Below, one piece after another: positions 17,822 to 26,377 of a DNA stretch of 64,000 nucleotides. This stretch comes from Desulfotomaculum sp. GTDB taxonomy: Bacteria; Bacillota; Desulfotomaculia; Desulfotomaculales; Nap2-2B. Made by a program: the position numbers and the translations under genes. The notes below the pieces were generated by a model. It was not told the origin of the DNA and searched no databases. It saw only the letters and a program-made list of their open reading frames with translations. The stretch is from assembly GCA_003513005.1 (NCBI GenBank), contig DOTD01000032.1, positions 1 to 64,000 on the forward strand, read 5' to 3'. Within the stretch, counting starts at the first letter, position 1. Every line of letters starts with the position of its first letter.

Positions 17822-18780
17822 AATCAAATGAAAAGTTCATTATAGCATTTCAAAAATGGTACAGTGAATTGCCAATACATAGACCGAGTGGTGGACCGGC
17901 CAGGGGAACAATTAGCGCCGCTCTTATAGTTCTTGAAAGATTAAAGAGTGATTTTAACCTTAACTTGGATTCGCACAGAGCGGCGGGACAGTCGCAAATA
18001 AAAGGAGTTAGCGGAACGGCGGTTGCGCGCATATTGGCTAATCACGGAGAAATGAGGCCCTTTATAAAAGAAGGGGGGCGTACCAACCGCGGAGGACCGG
18101 GAGATATTGGTAAAATGTTGAGTTTTATTGCTACGATGCGCCTGGAAACCAAAACGACGGAAGAAAGAAATAAAATTCTTGATATACTTCAGTCGTTTTT
18201 AGTTGATAAAGTACGTGAATATCAGAACAGGCAGCGCTTAAAAGTTATTTATGAGCCATCCAGTAGCACATGGCAATCTATTCATAATCTTCTTGCCTTA
18301 GCTCAAGAACAAGGCAAAGAAGGTCCTGTGGCCCAATATCTTGTAGGAGCGAAGCTCGGATTAAGATTTCCAAATTTACAAATTGGAAACAACTCCTACA
18401 GCACTGCGGACGATCAGCTTGGCCGCCGGGGGGATTACGAAATCGGAGATACGGTTTTCCACATAACCGTTGCCCCAATGCCGGCAATTTATGTAAAATG
18501 CAAAAGTAATATTGAAGCAGGTTTAAGAGTTTATCTGCTTGTTCCTGATCGTTGTTTAATAGGCGCTAAACAAAACACTGAGGCTGTTGTTGCAGGAAAA
18601 ATTGTTGTCGAGTCGATTGAATCATTTGTTGGACAAAATATCGAGGAAATATCCATTTTTAAAAAGGATAGGATGAAGGAAGGATTTCTGCGTTTATTGG
18701 AAACTTACAATCAGAGAGTAAATGAAGTTGAGACTGATAAATCAATGCTGATTGAGATACCTCAAAATTTACTAAAATAA
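17818..18780 (+). CDS. Probable cognate restriction endonuclease (DUF4928-like)
   Basis: The product is 320 aa and soluble. It starts at GTG 17818, overlapping the methyltransferase stop by four bases (GTGA), so the two are translationally coupled. The C-terminal half has a beta-rich region with spaced acidic residues and lysines (GDYEIGDTVFHITVAP followed by YVKCKSN), resembling a restriction-endonuclease-like core. I recall DUF4928 proteins beside C5 methyltransferases, but family membership was judged by eye. Its coupling to a methyltransferase makes a type II endonuclease the simplest reading. It is AT-rich like its partner. Confidence 0.6.
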   Translation: MKSNEKFIIAFQKWYSELPIHRPSGGPARGTISAALIVLERLKSDFNLNLDSHRAAGQSQIKGVSGTAVARILANHGEMRPFIKEGGRTNRGGPGDIGKMLSFIATMRLETKTTEERNKILDILQSFLVDKVREYQNRQRLKVIYEPSSSTWQSIHNLLALAQEQGKEGPVAQYLVGAKLGLRFPNLQIGNNSYSTADDQLGRRGDYEIGDTVFHITVAPMPAIYVKCKSNIEAGLRVYLLVPDRCLIGAKQNTEAVVAGKIVVESIESFVGQNIEEISIFKKDRMKEGFLRLLETYNQRVNEVETDKSMLIEIPQNLLK

Positions 18781-18846
18781 TAATCTGTTTTTTCAGCCAG
18801 AAAGAGACTCGAATAAGTCAAGAAGCTGATGCGGGCAAAAGCTAAT

Positions 18847-18870
18847 GCGGGGACGGGGTTGTTGGCACAC
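18847..18870. repeat. Dispersed GGGGACGG repeat, type B
   Basis: GCGGGGACGGGGTTGTTGGCACAC. Close copies occur at 21505-21528 and 22351-22370, and an inverted degenerate one at 51758-51777. It is related to the RAYT-associated repeats near 31.2 and 32.1 kb through the shared GGGGACGG core. Confidence 0.8.
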
Positions 18871-18937
18871 TATAAACAAATGTCACATGGCTAAATGTTT
18901 GATAAACGATCCATAGCACGGGAATTCGGAAATTGCA

Positions 18938-18986
18938 GGGACAGGTACTCTTGATTTGCTTTTTACTAAATCAAGGAACCCGTCCC
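18938..18986. repeat. Dispersed GGGACGG repeat, type A, as an inverted pair
   Basis: GGGACAGGTACTCTTGATTT is followed, after 8-9 bases, by its imperfect complement AAATCAAGGAACCCGTCCC, giving a long stem-loop. The left arm matches the GGGGACGGTACTCTTG repeat flanking the RAYT gene at 31.3 kb. It is probably a nonautonomous hairpin element moved by that transposase. Confidence 0.75.
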
Positions 18987-19005
18987 TTTACCTCATTTGT
19001 CCCCA

Positions 19006-19071
19006 TTATTTATTTTTCTTGCGTGAAAAGAAATCTTTTAGTGATTGCCACATCTTTTTAACGGTATCCAT
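19006..19071 (-). CDS. Small basic amphipathic peptide (21 aa)
   Basis: ATG at 19071 with GAGGTGA six bases upstream opens a 21-codon frame beginning MDTVKKMWQSLKDFF and ending RKKNK. It lies 70 bases downstream of the radical SAM gene on the same strand. The peptide is cationic with a regular hydrophobic spacing, suggesting an amphipathic helix. It has no Cys. Its link to the radical SAM enzyme is positional only; the function is unknown. Confidence 0.5.
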   Translation of the reverse strand: MDTVKKMWQSLKDFFSRKKNK

Positions 19072-19141
19072 TAGTTTCACCTCAAATACAAGTTGTAACC
19101 TTTAAAGTAATAGTAAGGCGGTCAGATCAAGCGCTTTGCTG

Positions 19142-20524
19142 TCAACCACTTTTTGCCAGGTATTTATTCTGACGCTCTTTCCAGATGCCGTCAGCAACGA
19201 CACCCCAGCGTTCCGCCTTTTGGTCCAGAGATACGGCCGTGGGGCCGTCCAGGATCGTTTCTGCTCCCGGGTGGGTAGGGCGGGCTCCCGATTCGGTCAC
19301 AATTACCCGCAGCGCATCCGGATTGTCGATGATCGGACAGGGCCGCAGATGGTTTTCGCAGAGGGGCTGATGCTTCTGGAATGAGGCGAATAAGGGTGAA
19401 TGCAGGACTTCCAGCAGGTTCTTGTCTCTAATGTTGTCTACGGCGAAGTGGACGAAGCCGCAAGGCTCTACGTCTCCGGCGGCGTTGATGTGAAAATACC
19501 GCCGACCACCGGCGATACAGCCGCCGGTCATTTCTCCGTCGTTCCAGAAATCGCCCAGCATGATCGGCTTATTGGCGCGTATGTAAGGGATACGCTCAGC
19601 CAGGTAAGCCCGTTGTTCCGGCGTCACCATCATGTCCGGGTTGGGATCACGCCCTATAGGGATATAATGAAATAGCCATCCGTAAGAGACTCCTTTATCG
19701 ACCAGGAAGTCGATGAAGTCATCACTGGTCACTTCCATTACGTTATCCCGTGTGACGGTAATTGACACCCCGAATATGGCCCCTCTTTCCTTTAACAGGT
19801 CCATGGCCTTTATTGCTTTACCAAATACGCCGGGGCCACGGCGGCCGTCTGTGCGTTCCTGCCAGCCCTCCAGGCTGATAGCCGGTGATAGATTCCCCGC
19901 CTCTATGATTTTGTCGGCCGTCTCCTTATCAATTAACGTACCGTTGGTATAAGCCATAAACGACATGTCGTTGTGCTTGTTAACCAGTTCGAACAGGCGA
20001 GGGTAAACGAACGGCTCCCCGCCAGACATAGCTGTCCAGTATATACCCAGTTCCTTAGCCTCGGAAAAGAGCCGGTCCATCCTTTCAAAACTAAGCGAAT
20101 CCTTTTTCGAGTATTTGCCGGCCCAGCAGCCATCGCAGGCAAGGTTGCAGGCGCTGGTCGGGTCGATCAGGAAGAGGTTTGGTATATGTACTCCATGTTT
20201 TTGCGACATCTGCTCCTGTTTTGGAATGCCGAAAATCATGGCGTTGATGAACCAGTTATAAAGCAGGCGTTGTTTGATGTTGGGATGTGTCGTGGTGAAC
20301 AACCGGTTGGTAAAAAACCGGACGGATGGATTCTGTTGGTAGGCTAGGGCTATCTGCTCTGCTTGTTCCTTGTGTTTCTTCTTGATGGGGAGCAGCTTTG
20401 TCAGCCCGATAATTTTCGGTAAGTTTACTTCCGGGTCTCTTTCAAGGTAGCCAATGGCCTGGCGAAGGACCTGTTCCTTTACAAAGTTTTTAGCGAAATC
20501 AAGATTGGCTTTTTCCCTATACAT
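19142..20524 (-). CDS. Radical SAM protein
   Basis: The product is 460 aa. The 4Fe-4S/SAM motif CxxxCxxC is C126-C130-C133 (SACNLACDGCW), followed by the SAM-binding MSGGEPF. Later Cys residues (GGCIAGGRRYFHINAAGD, VEPCGF, CENHLRPC) resemble a SPASM/twitch region that would bind an auxiliary cluster. About 110 N-terminal residues precede the barrel. The ATG at 20524 has GGGAGG upstream. A regulator gene lies upstream and a 21-aa peptide gene downstream. The substrate is unknown; related proteins are annotated only as radical SAM/SPASM. Confidence 0.85.
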   Translation of the reverse strand: MYREKANLDFAKNFVKEQVLRQAIGYLERDPEVNLPKIIGLTKLLPIKKKHKEQAEQIALAYQQNPSVRFFTNRLFTTTHPNIKQRLLYNWFINAMIFGIPKQEQMSQKHGVHIPNLFLIDPTSACNLACDGCWAGKYSKKDSLSFERMDRLFSEAKELGIYWTAMSGGEPFVYPRLFELVNKHNDMSFMAYTNGTLIDKETADKIIEAGNLSPAISLEGWQERTDGRRGPGVFGKAIKAMDLLKERGAIFGVSITVTRDNVMEVTSDDFIDFLVDKGVSYGWLFHYIPIGRDPNPDMMVTPEQRAYLAERIPYIRANKPIMLGDFWNDGEMTGGCIAGGRRYFHINAAGDVEPCGFVHFAVDNIRDKNLLEVLHSPLFASFQKHQPLCENHLRPCPIIDNPDALRVIVTESGARPTHPGAETILDGPTAVSLDQKAERWGVVADGIWKERQNKYLAKSG

Positions 20525-20694
20525 ACCTATTAAACCTCCCGATTAGTATATTTTACCTTCCATGGTTATGATTGCTAGAGGGATGCAAGATCACCTCCTA
20601 AGGTGAATTTGATAAGTGTACGACAAGATATCTTTGAAAGATTACCCATATAACACAAATAACCCAAAAGGCCAAAATAATGCCCAAAAAAATT

Positions 20695-21387
20695 TTATGT
20701 TGTCCTTTCTAAAGCATCACTTAAAAATTTTACCAGTAACTTATTCTCTTTGGCGCTGAATTCCGAAATGTATTTTTGGAACTGGCCGACTTCGTCAGCC
20801 AGCCTGTCATTTATGACGTCATGCATATTTTTGACCGTTGCTCCCAGTGCCGTGCCGGCGAACAAACTTAGAATCAAATCAGGTTTCGGAGCTAATTGGA
20901 AAAGATTTCTCATTATCTTTATGGACTTGGCGCCCAGATTTTGAATGTGGATAGTTAACACGGCTATTGTATAGGCGCTGATTATTATCGGCGCCTCAAT
21001 GGCCGGCATCTCTTTCAGAAGGTCATCAATAATTTTTTTTGAGCCGCGCTCTTTAATATCTTCAAATATGCCAAGAAGTTTTTCTCTTGCAGCTTGCCAT
21101 TCTTCCATATAATCAATTCCTTCCTTTTCCTTTAGGAATACTTCTCTTGCTTTTGATGTTGGAAGAAAAGCGATAGTTGAACGTCCCGGGTTTTTTTCTT
21201 CATGACTCACGTTGTACTCACTGCGCAAATAATCTTCTTTCTCTAATTCCTTTAAGATATCGTACGCTGTCCATTTGCTGACTCCCAACGCTTCGGACAC
21301 AGTGATATAGTGTACGGGCGAACCGGTAGCTTCGTGTATTTTTATAATTTTGGATAAAAATTCTTTTCTTCTCTGAGTTAAAGTCAA
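20695..21387 (-). CDS. HTH transcriptional regulator
   Basis: The product is 230 aa. An N-terminal winged-HTH lies at about residues 1-60 (ITVSEALGVSKWTAYDILKELEKEDYL), followed by a mostly helical C-terminal region without a recognised ligand domain. It starts with TTG at 21387, with GGGAGTGAG about 8 bases upstream. It lies immediately upstream of the radical SAM gene on the same strand (170-base gap) and may regulate it. It is AT-rich. Confidence 0.65.
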   Translation of the reverse strand: MTLTQRRKEFLSKIIKIHEATGSPVHYITVSEALGVSKWTAYDILKELEKEDYLRSEYNVSHEEKNPGRSTIAFLPTSKAREVFLKEKEGIDYMEEWQAAREKLLGIFEDIKERGSKKIIDDLLKEMPAIEAPIIISAYTIAVLTIHIQNLGAKSIKIMRNLFQLAPKPDLILSLFAGTALGATVKNMHDVINDRLADEVGQFQKYISEFSAKENKLLVKFLSDALERTT

Positions 21388-21672
21388 TTATCTCACTCCC
21401 GTTAATAATCCCCCAAAAGACCAAAAAAACCATATGTATAGTAACTCGTTTTTAAAAGCCTGTCAAGAGAAATTTACCGAGACGGGATGCTGGGTTTAAC
21501 TGACGCGGGGACGGAGTTGTTGGCACACACAACCCATTGGGAGCCGTCATGATTTTATATTAATCCCAAGACTGTTAAAAACAGCCTGTTCCAAGGCATG
21601 ATGAGATAGATGAAAGACTTGCAAAGCACATAATAAAGGAATAAGAATTAGAATAACAATCCAGCCAAACAT
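21388..21672. other. Intergenic region with one type B repeat
   Basis: I see no gene here. It holds the presumed promoter region of the minus-strand HTH gene and one GGGGACGG repeat (21505-21528); the rest is AT-rich with no recognisable coding remnant. Confidence 0.5.
21505..21528. repeat. Dispersed GGGGACGG repeat, type B
   Basis: GCGGGGACGGAGTTGTTGGCACAC, differing by one base from the copy at 18847-18870. Confidence 0.8.
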
Positions 21673-22143
21673 TTACTTATATTCTATTCCATTGAATTCG
21701 CACCATTCACGGGCGATTTCGCACAATGCTTCATATTTGTAAGCATACCAGTCTTTTTCGAGTCCATACCGAATAGTAAGATCTTTGAAACGGCGAAATG
21801 CTCCTCTGCCTTTTATCGCAGAGCACAATTAATTTTTAAGTTTTTCATTTTCCTGCGAATAACAAAAGTCCTCCATAATCCTGTAATCGTTCACTTCATC
21901 CTCATCAGGCAGTTCTATATAATCATCCCAATTATCCAGCACTGTTAATGCTTCGCGAATAGCGTCTTGCTCCCAGCCCAGATATTTACTAAAATCATCA
22001 TCTTCTTCTGAATCCTCGGCTATAGCCATGTATTCCGTGAGAATTTCAGCAATTTCACCTGTCTTTTTGTTCAGGTAACATACACACCCTTGTGTTAAAC
22101 AATCTAGTTGATCGGCGATTTCTTTCAAGCTGACCGGTTTCAT
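21673..22143 (-). pseudogene. UPF0158-family gene interrupted by an in-frame TAA
   Basis: From ATG 22143 (SD AAAGGATG) the frame encodes 104 aa of a UPF0158-type acidic protein and meets TAA at 21829-21831. The same frame then continues for 51 more codons with the family's C-terminal block (AIKGRGAFRRFKD, GLEKDWYAYKYEAL, AREWCEFNGIEYK) and ends at 21673. Total length (156 codons) fits the intact family. It is therefore a nonsense-disrupted gene, or a sequencing error. The function of UPF0158 is unknown. Confidence 0.8.
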
Positions 22144-22166
22144 ATCTTTATCATCCTTTTCATTGC

Positions 22167-22304
22167 TTACTCTTCATTTTCCGAAATATTCCGCTTATGC
22201 TTAACTTTTCGGGTGTAGTCTTTAATCGATTTATGGGGACGAGTACCTGTATTGAACAGGGCTCGTGTTCTCCCTTTACGGATAATGGTTAATTTCTTTT
22301 TCAT
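22167..22304 (-). CDS. Small basic protein (45 aa)
   Basis: ATG at 22304 with AGGAGA six bases upstream gives a 45-aa, strongly basic peptide (starts MKKKLTIIRKGRTRALF, contains KSIKDYTRKVKHKR). It lies 23 bases upstream of the UPF0158 gene on the same strand, probably one unit. No family is recognised; the basic character would suit nucleic-acid binding, which is only a guess. Confidence 0.6.
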   Translation of the reverse strand: MKKKLTIIRKGRTRALFNTGTRPHKSIKDYTRKVKHKRNISENEE

Positions 22305-22350
22305 CGTGTTCTCCTGCTGAAGAAAGTCCGCGTACCGCGGTGCGTGCCAC

Positions 22351-22370
22351 GGGGACGGGGTTGTTGACAT
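22351..22370. repeat. Dispersed GGGGACGG repeat, type B
   Basis: GGGGACGGGGTTGTTGACAT, a shorter copy of the 18847 repeat, lying between the small basic gene and the next minus-strand gene. Confidence 0.7.
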
Positions 22371-22387
22371 ACTCAGCCGGTATTTGC

Positions 22388-23155
22388 TTATAGAGTAAAA
22401 GCAGGTTCGTTGGCCAAGGATGTGATAAGCTCTTCCGCCAGCTTTTCCTTCTCTGTCTCTCCGGTGACAGCAAGCCATACCGAGCCTTCTGCGCCAGAGA
22501 CGCCGCCTCCCGCGACAAGTTCGGCGATTGCCCCGGAGAGAATTGAGATTGCTTCAATTTCGGTGATAACCTCTCCCGGGACCGGAAGAAGACGCGGCCC
22601 ATGGGTCCCGGGAGCATTGATCTTTACTGCCAGTTGATCAAGATTGCCTGAGATGCGCTTTTCTAATCCGACAGGCAGCAGCAGGCGTACGCGTCTTCCG
22701 ATAACAGACTGCAGGGCGGCTGTTGTTGTGCCGCCACTGGGATGACCGATGAGAATGGCAGCCCGTTTTTGCCGCAGGTCGAGAGAATTTGCTCCCTTTA
22801 AAATAACGTCGCCTTCCTTCATGTCGTCAACTATATCAAAAATAGTTTTCCTTTGCTGCCATTTACCCTTCATAATTACTACATCGCCGGGGAATCCTGT
22901 TTCATCCGGAAGTCTTCCCGTTTCAGTTACAGGTATGCCGGGCGGGAGTGTAAGGCCGCGAAAAAAGCGCCGCCTGTTAAATCCTGCCGCCTGGCCGGAC
23001 AGGTTTAGTATTTCCTCGGCAGCATAGCCGTTTGTTGTACCTGCGATTATTACGATGGTTCCCGAACGCAGAGCGGTTTGCACCGCAGGGTGGACGGCAA
23101 TTGCTTTGGCAATTAATCTTTTGCCTGCCGCCGGTGTAAGAACGGTCTGGAACAT
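22388..23155 (-). CDS. Uncharacterised protein, 255 aa
   Basis: ATG at 23155 (MFQTVLTPAAGKRLI) with AAAGGA about 8 bases upstream is preferred over an ATG 20 codons earlier that lacks an SD. The protein is soluble and Gly-rich, with GTTNGYAAEEIL (about 36-47), IGHPSGGTTTAALQS in the middle and a small-residue block ELVAGGGVSGAEGS near the C-terminus, suggesting nucleotide or phosphate loops. I do not recognise the family. It stands alone between a repeat-rich stretch and the RND genes. Confidence 0.7.
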   Translation of the reverse strand: MFQTVLTPAAGKRLIAKAIAVHPAVQTALRSGTIVIIAGTTNGYAAEEILNLSGQAAGFNRRRFFRGLTLPPGIPVTETGRLPDETGFPGDVVIMKGKWQQRKTIFDIVDDMKEGDVILKGANSLDLRQKRAAILIGHPSGGTTTAALQSVIGRRVRLLLPVGLEKRISGNLDQLAVKINAPGTHGPRLLPVPGEVITEIEAISILSGAIAELVAGGGVSGAEGSVWLAVTGETEKEKLAEELITSLANEPAFTL

Positions 23156-23283
23156 GCTGTTTTTCCTTTCTGTATTAGTATTACAGAAGCTGTTCCCGTG
23201 AAATACATATTCCATGCATGATCAGGTTGATCAGGTTGGCCTTTTCTTTTTAACAAAATCTTCTTTCAATAGCCTCAGTGACT

Positions 23284-26200
23284 TCAGTCCGCCGCCTTCG
23301 CCACTACTTTTAGCTTCTTTTTCTTGCTTGCAGAATTTCTCAGGTCATCCACCACAGTGTATATTATAGGGACTATCAGAAGGGTTAAAAGTGTGGATGA
23401 GATCAGCCCTCCTATAATAGCGAAAGCCATAGGCTGGCGCATCTCCGAGCCGGTTCCCATAGCCAGAGCCGAGGGGAGCATGCCGAAAATCATAGCTAAA
23501 GTAGTCATCAGGATCGGCCGCAGGCGGATCAGGCCGGCATTCAGAATGGCCCCCTTGCGTTCCACACCGGCGCTGCGCTGCTGTTTGATAAAATCCACCA
23601 GCAGGATGGCGTTTTTTGATACCAACCCTAAAAGCATGATGATGCCTATTCCGCCGACGACGGTAAGGTCGCTGCCGGTTACAAACAGGGCCAGCACGGC
23701 TCCGATTATGGCAAGAGGCAGGGCGAACATAATGACCAGCGGATCGAGGAAGCTTTCAAACTGCGCGGACAGAATTAAGAACATGAAAAGTATTCCCAAA
23801 AGCATTGCCTGTAACATGCTTAGAGCGCTTTCCATCATCATTGCCTGGTCCTCGCCGGCGCCGATGCTGATGCCTTTGGGCGTTTTCAGTTCACTGTTTA
23901 ATTTTTTCATAAAAAGATTGCTGAATGTTCCCATAGATATACCGGTATAATTTGCCTGAAGCTGTATTTCCCTGGACTTGTCATACCTGTTTATAGTGGA
24001 GGAAGATGTTGTAAAGACCTTCCTGGTTACCTGTTCAAGTGGGATCATCATCAGCCCGCCGCTGCCTGGGTTTGAACTGGGTATATATATTCCGTCGAGG
24101 CTGTCCAGGTTTTTACGCTGTTCATCTTTTAACCGGACACGGACATCATAACGGTCTTCTTCAGTTTCGTACTGCCCCGCTACGACCCCATTGTATAAAG
24201 TGTTCAACGTATCGCTTACCGCCGCGGGACTAACTCCCAGATCGGCAGCCACATCACGGTCAACATCCAGCCTTTCTTCAGGTTTTCCTGCTTTGCAGCT
24301 CAGGCCCACATCTACTGCGCCGGGAACATGGTTCATGATTTGCTTGGCCTTCTGGCTGTATTCCAGGAGTTGATTGAAATCATCACCTTTGATGTGATAC
24401 GAAATCATCTTGCCCGAGGATAAAGATACAGAAGGAGAGGTCACTACCGATAAGTCAATCCCGGGAACCTTTCTTAATTCCTCCCGCATTTTTACGCCGA
24501 TTTCATCTGCGCTTTCTTTTCTGTCTTCTTTATCCGTAAGCTTTATGCCAAGGCTGATACTGTCCGGCTGCACAGTTGTATATATATAACGGACTTCGGG
24601 GTTTTTCCGGACTATCTTTTCAAAAATCCTGGCTTTTTTATCAGCCTCATCAAGAGCCAGTCCTGAATCCAGACCGGCGCTGATATTAATCCACCCCCTG
24701 TCCTCGTTGGGCGAAAAACCTGTCCCCATTTGCGGAATCAGAGCCAGGCTCAGGAGAAACAAAACCGACACAACGGCAAGGGTTATAGCGCGGCGGTTTA
24801 AGACTTTACTCAGCAATCTCTGATAATAACCGGCTAAAAGGTCGAACAAACGGTTAAACCAGGCCAAAAACCTTCCTACAGGCCCCTTAACGCCGCTTTC
24901 TTCCGCCTCCAAATACCTGGAAGACAACAGCGGCGCCAGGGTAAAAGAAACAAACAGGGAAACCAGTACACTGAAGATAACCGTAAGACCGAATTCGACA
25001 AGGAATCTTCCGATTAATCCGCTCGTCATAGCTATCGGCAGGAAAATGGCCACAACGCTAAAAGTGGTGGACATTACCGCCAGGCCGATCTCGCTGGTGG
25101 CTTCCTTTGCTGCCTGCAACGGGGTTTTCCCCATGCGGATGTGCCGGACGATATTTTCGATGACGACTATGGAATCATCGATCAAGAGCCCGACAGCCAG
25201 CGAAAGGGCCCCCAGAGTTATAAAATTCAAGGTAAAATTCATGAACTTGAGGATGGCGAAGGTAGTAATAATCGAAGTCGGCAGGGAGATTGCGCTGATC
25301 GCTGTGCTTCCCAATCTCCGTAAAAACAGGAATACTATTATGACTGCCAGAATGCATCCCTCAATCATGGTCTTTTCAACATTCCTGACCGATTCGCGGA
25401 TGTCCTTGGAATTGTCGTTGACAATGTGAATTTTTACCCCGGCAGGCAGAGCGCTTTCAATACTTGCTAATTCTTTTTTGAGGTTGTCGGATACGGCTAC
25501 GGTGTTGGCGCCGGACTGCTTGACGATGTCTATTCCGATACATTCTTTGCCTTCGTAATAGGATAAACTTGTTTGATCCTTAAAGCCGTCGACAACTTCC
25601 GCCACATCCCGCACACGGATCTCTGAGCCGTTGCGGGTTGCCAGCAGGATATCATTGAAGTCGTTAACGTTCTTGATTGAGCTGTAGGTTCTTAAGGTGA
25701 TTTCCCTGGAGCCGTCCGAAACTTTCCCGCTGGGAATGTCAAGGTTATCCTTTCTTAAGCCGCTCAACACTTCCGCTGTGGTGAGGTTCAGAGCGGCCAG
25801 TTTTTCCTTGTCCAGCCTGATTTGAATTTCACGTTTTTTGTCTCCGTAGACATCTATTGACCCAACCCCGCTGACTGTATTCAGTCTTTTGGTGATTGTG
25901 TCATCCACCAGCTCGGATAAATCATTGTTTTGCTGTTTTCCCGTGACTACCAGAGATAAAATCGGCCTCGCGTCTATATCGAATTTTGTAATAACCGGCT
26001 CGTCAATATCCTGGGGAAGCGTGCCGCGGATGGCGTCCAGCTTTGTGCGGACATCCTGCGAGGCCTCTTCCTGCGGTTTTTCCAGGGTAAATTCAATAAA
26101 AGTAAAAGAGTACCCTTCACTGACGGTGCTTGTTATGTGCTTGACTCCGGATATTTGCCCGATTGTTTCTTCGACTTTTTTGGTTATCTTGGACTCGACC

Positions 26201-26373
26201 TGATCCGGAGAGGCGCCCGGCAGGGAAACGCTTACACCCATATAAGGTATATCAACTTCGGGCATATCGTTGATGGATAGCCCAAGAAGTCCGACTATGC
26301 CCAGGGCGACAAGTGCGATAATTACAACGAAGGCAAAAACAGGGCGTTTTAAGCTGACATCGGTCAGGCTCAT
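23284..26373 (-). CDS. RND-family efflux transporter, inner-membrane pump
   Basis: This is a proton-driven AcrB-like multidrug or solvent exporter subunit (1029 aa, full length). The N-terminal TM1 (RPVFAFVVIIALVALGIVGL), two large extracytoplasmic loops and two sets of membrane helices are visible. Proton-relay residues are present: the Asp pair in TM4 (GLLIDDSIVVIENI) and Lys in TM10 (GLVSKNAILLVDF). It begins four bases after the adaptor gene stop, so the two form an operon. There is no outer-membrane factor, consistent with a monoderm host. Confidence 0.94.
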   Translation of the reverse strand: MSLTDVSLKRPVFAFVVIIALVALGIVGLLGLSINDMPEVDIPYMGVSVSLPGASPDQVESKITKKVEETIGQISGVKHITSTVSEGYSFTFIEFTLEKPQEEASQDVRTKLDAIRGTLPQDIDEPVITKFDIDARPILSLVVTGKQQNNDLSELVDDTITKRLNTVSGVGSIDVYGDKKREIQIRLDKEKLAALNLTTAEVLSGLRKDNLDIPSGKVSDGSREITLRTYSSIKNVNDFNDILLATRNGSEIRVRDVAEVVDGFKDQTSLSYYEGKECIGIDIVKQSGANTVAVSDNLKKELASIESALPAGVKIHIVNDNSKDIRESVRNVEKTMIEGCILAVIIVFLFLRRLGSTAISAISLPTSIITTFAILKFMNFTLNFITLGALSLAVGLLIDDSIVVIENIVRHIRMGKTPLQAAKEATSEIGLAVMSTTFSVVAIFLPIAMTSGLIGRFLVEFGLTVIFSVLVSLFVSFTLAPLLSSRYLEAEESGVKGPVGRFLAWFNRLFDLLAGYYQRLLSKVLNRRAITLAVVSVLFLLSLALIPQMGTGFSPNEDRGWINISAGLDSGLALDEADKKARIFEKIVRKNPEVRYIYTTVQPDSISLGIKLTDKEDRKESADEIGVKMREELRKVPGIDLSVVTSPSVSLSSGKMISYHIKGDDFNQLLEYSQKAKQIMNHVPGAVDVGLSCKAGKPEERLDVDRDVAADLGVSPAAVSDTLNTLYNGVVAGQYETEEDRYDVRVRLKDEQRKNLDSLDGIYIPSSNPGSGGLMMIPLEQVTRKVFTTSSSTINRYDKSREIQLQANYTGISMGTFSNLFMKKLNSELKTPKGISIGAGEDQAMMMESALSMLQAMLLGILFMFLILSAQFESFLDPLVIMFALPLAIIGAVLALFVTGSDLTVVGGIGIIMLLGLVSKNAILLVDFIKQQRSAGVERKGAILNAGLIRLRPILMTTLAMIFGMLPSALAMGTGSEMRQPMAFAIIGGLISSTLLTLLIVPIIYTVVDDLRNSASKKKKLKVVAKAAD

Positions 26374-26377
26374 CTCT

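Noticed and set aside
20570..20694. Short hydrophobic ORF between the HTH and radical SAM genes
   Set aside because: About 30 codons from a TTG with poorly spaced SD; not distinguishable from chance.
21829..21831. Recoded stop in the UPF0158 gene
   Set aside because: TAA is not used for selenocysteine or pyrrolysine; a nonsense mutation or sequencing error is the simple reading.
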